From the NCBI GenBank assembly GCA_947652115.1, contig OX393568.1, forward strand, positions 22,243,331 to 22,307,330: a DNA stretch of 64,000 bases. The letters run 5' to 3'. This DNA comes from Blastomussa wellsi (lineage: Eukaryota > Cnidaria > Anthozoa > Scleractinia > Plerogyridae). Positions 63,591-64,000 of the stretch are shown here, in pieces. Both the position numbers and the translations under genes were made by a program. Position 1 is the stretch's first letter, and each line of letters opens with the position of its first letter. A model generated the notes under the pieces. It did no database searches, had not been told where the DNA came from, and was given only the letters and a program-made list of their open reading frames with translations.

Positions 63591-64000
63591 GTTGTAATAT
63601 GAATTATTTCAAAAACAAATTCTCCAGTCAGGAGATGTGACGTCACACTGGTACCAGTTTTCCCTGGAGACGCTCCCTCCCTCCCGTCTCTTGTCGTTGT
63701 TTATTCTTGCGAGTTAATTATTTTTCTTTCAATACCATTGATTTTGCTTACTTTTTGTTATTTATAACATTTGGAATGTGGTCGTGTTCATTTAAAATAG
63801 ACGTTTAGAAGTTCTTTTGCTTTTTTCTTGCGGAGTGGATTTTTAGATCGGGAGAAGAACAAAAAACTGAATGTACGAAAGATAAAAAGGACGGCTTTTA
63901 TTTTGCATCTCGTGCATGCAATGTACGATGCATTAGAGAACCATGAATAAATTACTGGGAAAGGAAATTAAGATCAATAGCTACGTGAGATACTAAAGGG
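63591..64000. other. Right-hand flank without recognised gene
   Basis: AT-rich sequence; I see no exon with protein similarity and no further repeat copy within the window. GAATAATCATCGCAGTG (63352-63368) and CACTGCGATGATCATTCCT just upstream are inverted copies that may bound the SINE-containing repeat. Confidence 0.4.

Overview
The window is nuclear DNA of an animal, most likely an anthozoan cnidarian (coral or sea anemone). The host genes are intron-rich with GT-AG splice sites. Their proteins align over their whole length with metazoan CACNA2D, TAF3, PORCN and LEMD3. The spacers are full of short palindromic elements, SINEs and LINE pieces, and the integrated virus-like element is of a type I recognise from cnidarian genomes. 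The species call is inference; no marker gene fixes it.

Host part (1-47,569). (1) The last twelve recognisable exons of a voltage-gated calcium channel alpha2/delta subunit gene run on the + strand (167-7381); its 5' end lies outside the window. (2) A complete seven-exon TAF3 gene (TFIID subunit with histone fold and PHD finger) lies on the - strand (9225-16277). (3) A complete eleven-exon porcupine (PORCN) gene lies on the + strand (16592-24762), head to head with TAF3 and only 314 bp away. (4) A single-exon gene for a seven-helix membrane protein lies on the - strand (28335-29906). (5) A complete fourteen-exon LEMD3/MAN1 gene lies on the - strand (31625-45447). I rebuilt the exons by hand from phase-compatible splice sites, and reading frame is kept across every junction except around exons 10 and 11 of the calcium-channel gene.

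Virus-like part (47,570-63,196). A 15.6-kb Polinton/Maverick element has identical 306-bp terminal inverted repeats and a 5-bp target-site duplication. It encodes a protein-primed family B DNA polymerase (split by one frameshift), a DDE integrase, a packaging ATPase, a probable double-jelly-roll major capsid protein, a probable minor capsid protein and about a dozen small, mostly membrane or basic, accessory proteins. Two of these are too short for ordinary gene finding (47 and 44 residues). Polymerase and integrase replicate and insert the element; MCP, minor capsid protein and ATPase would build and fill a particle. No adenovirus-type protease is recognisable.

The most unusual structure is at the ends. 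Each terminal repeat is itself a near-perfect fold-back with about 65-bp arms. It also carries the start codon and first eleven codons of the gene reading inward, so the polymerase and an unrelated Cys-rich gene begin with the same residues. A promoter-like word touching the start codon is repeated at three end genes, and a second one at the capsid gene and another virion-type gene. The element seems to have landed in the 3' end of an older LINE, whose tail resumes at 63,197.
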